A stretch of 33,168 nt of DNA. It comes from Marinilabiliales bacterium (GTDB lineage: Bacteria > Bacteroidota > Bacteroidia > Bacteroidales > F082). The stretch is taken from the NCBI GenBank assembly GCA_002869365.1, contig PKTA01000080.1:1-33168 (forward strand), given 5' to 3'. A program made the position numbers and the translations under genes. Below the pieces are notes generated by a model. It had not been told where the DNA came from and did not search any database. It was given only the letters and a program-made list of their open reading frames with translations. Positions 32,955 to 33,168 of this stretch are shown here, piece by piece (position 1 is the first letter of the stretch; every line of letters starts with the position of its first letter).

Positions 32955-33029
32955 CGGGGTATGGCCCAGTCCGGTTAAGGCGCCTGCTTTGGGAGCAGGA
33001 GACCGCAGGTTCGAATCCTGCTACCCCGA
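32955..33029 (+). tRNA. tRNA-Pro(TGG)
   Basis: The 75-base cloverleaf is complete. The acceptor stem is CGGGGTA with TACCCCG, including the C1-G72 pair and A73 typical of tRNA-Pro. The anticodon arm is CCTGC-TTTGGGA-GCAGG with anticodon TGG, and the T arm is GCAGG-TTCGAAT-CCTGC. CCA is not encoded. Confidence 0.98.
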
Positions 33030-33040
33030 CACTGATACAG

Positions 33041-33075
33041 AGAGAGTTACAATAGATTGTGACTCTCTTTTTTTT
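33041..33075 (+). terminator. Terminator of tRNA-Pro
   Basis: A 12-bp stem with one G-T pair (33041-33052 with 33057-33068), a four-base loop TAGA and eight T begins 12 bases after the tRNA. Nothing further is seen up to the window end. Confidence 0.9.
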
Positions 33076-33168
33076 GTATTTTTTTTATTACAAGAATTCG
33101 ATGAGAAATTTAATGACAAAGCCGGTTAGGCTTCCCGACATTTTTTTCATTTTTTTCATATCCAGATA

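Noticed and set aside
32881-33129. Open frame of 82 codons on the plus strand
   Set aside because: It runs straight through the tRNA-like copy, tRNA-Pro and the terminator; the apparent protein is translated tRNA.

Overview
This 33 kb window looks like chromosome from a member of the Bacteroidota, most likely a free-living or aquatic relative of the Bacteroidales/Marinilabiliales; that placement is inferred from gene content only. The DNA is AT-rich. Two proteins carry a type IX secretion (T9SS) sorting tail, there is a heme locus of the HmuY/HmuR type, and at least seven promoters show the Bacteroidota -7 element TAnnTTTG, several with TTTG or TTG about 18-19 bases upstream.

Layout. 1-2918: a minus-strand operon of a TPR protein, a DUF368 membrane protein (PopT-like undecaprenyl-phosphate translocase family) and shikimate dehydrogenase, the last cut by the window edge. 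3075-3308: a small ribbon-helix-helix-like protein. 3309-7799: a tightly coupled minus-strand heme operon in which an HmuR-like TonB-dependent receptor lies between two HmuY-family proteins, one with a T9SS tail and one a lipoprotein. 7800-11979: a doubtful small membrane protein, recR, a YwqK/MORN-like exported protein, a HAD-family protein and an NhaC antiporter. 12124-14025: an isocitrate dehydrogenase-like gene and an HD-domain-like protein behind a near-consensus promoter, closed by a terminator. 14078-19723: a REP-like repeat, a zinc-ribbon protein, a T9SS cargo with a CxxCH motif, a membrane metallophosphoesterase and a single-chain aconitase/isopropylmalate-isomerase family enzyme.

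20014-22642 is an accessory, repeat-rich stretch. It holds tRNA-Ser(GCT) with a foldable leader and a strong terminator, a pair of repeats 120 bp apart whose hairpins keep pairing while changing sequence, a short-chain dehydrogenase between two diverged copies of another hairpin-bearing repeat, and a two-gene unit (small J-domain protein plus ribbon-helix-helix-like protein) behind a perfect promoter.

22715-31216 is a complete chemotaxis operon: STAS protein, cheY, cheA, cheW, mcp, cheR, a histidine-kinase-like protein, cheD, cheB, packed with overlaps or short gaps. A receiver-kinase-receiver hybrid (31253-32818) follows behind its own promoter. The receptor ends in an aromatic tether-like pentapeptide that could recruit CheR or CheB. 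The kinase-like protein between cheR and cheD has lost its phospho-acceptor histidine and its G1 box, so it is probably a pseudokinase adaptor; this is the most unusual protein in the window. No flagellar genes are visible, so the output of the pathway cannot be told from here. The window closes with a degenerate tRNA-like copy followed by intact tRNA-Pro(TGG) and its terminator.
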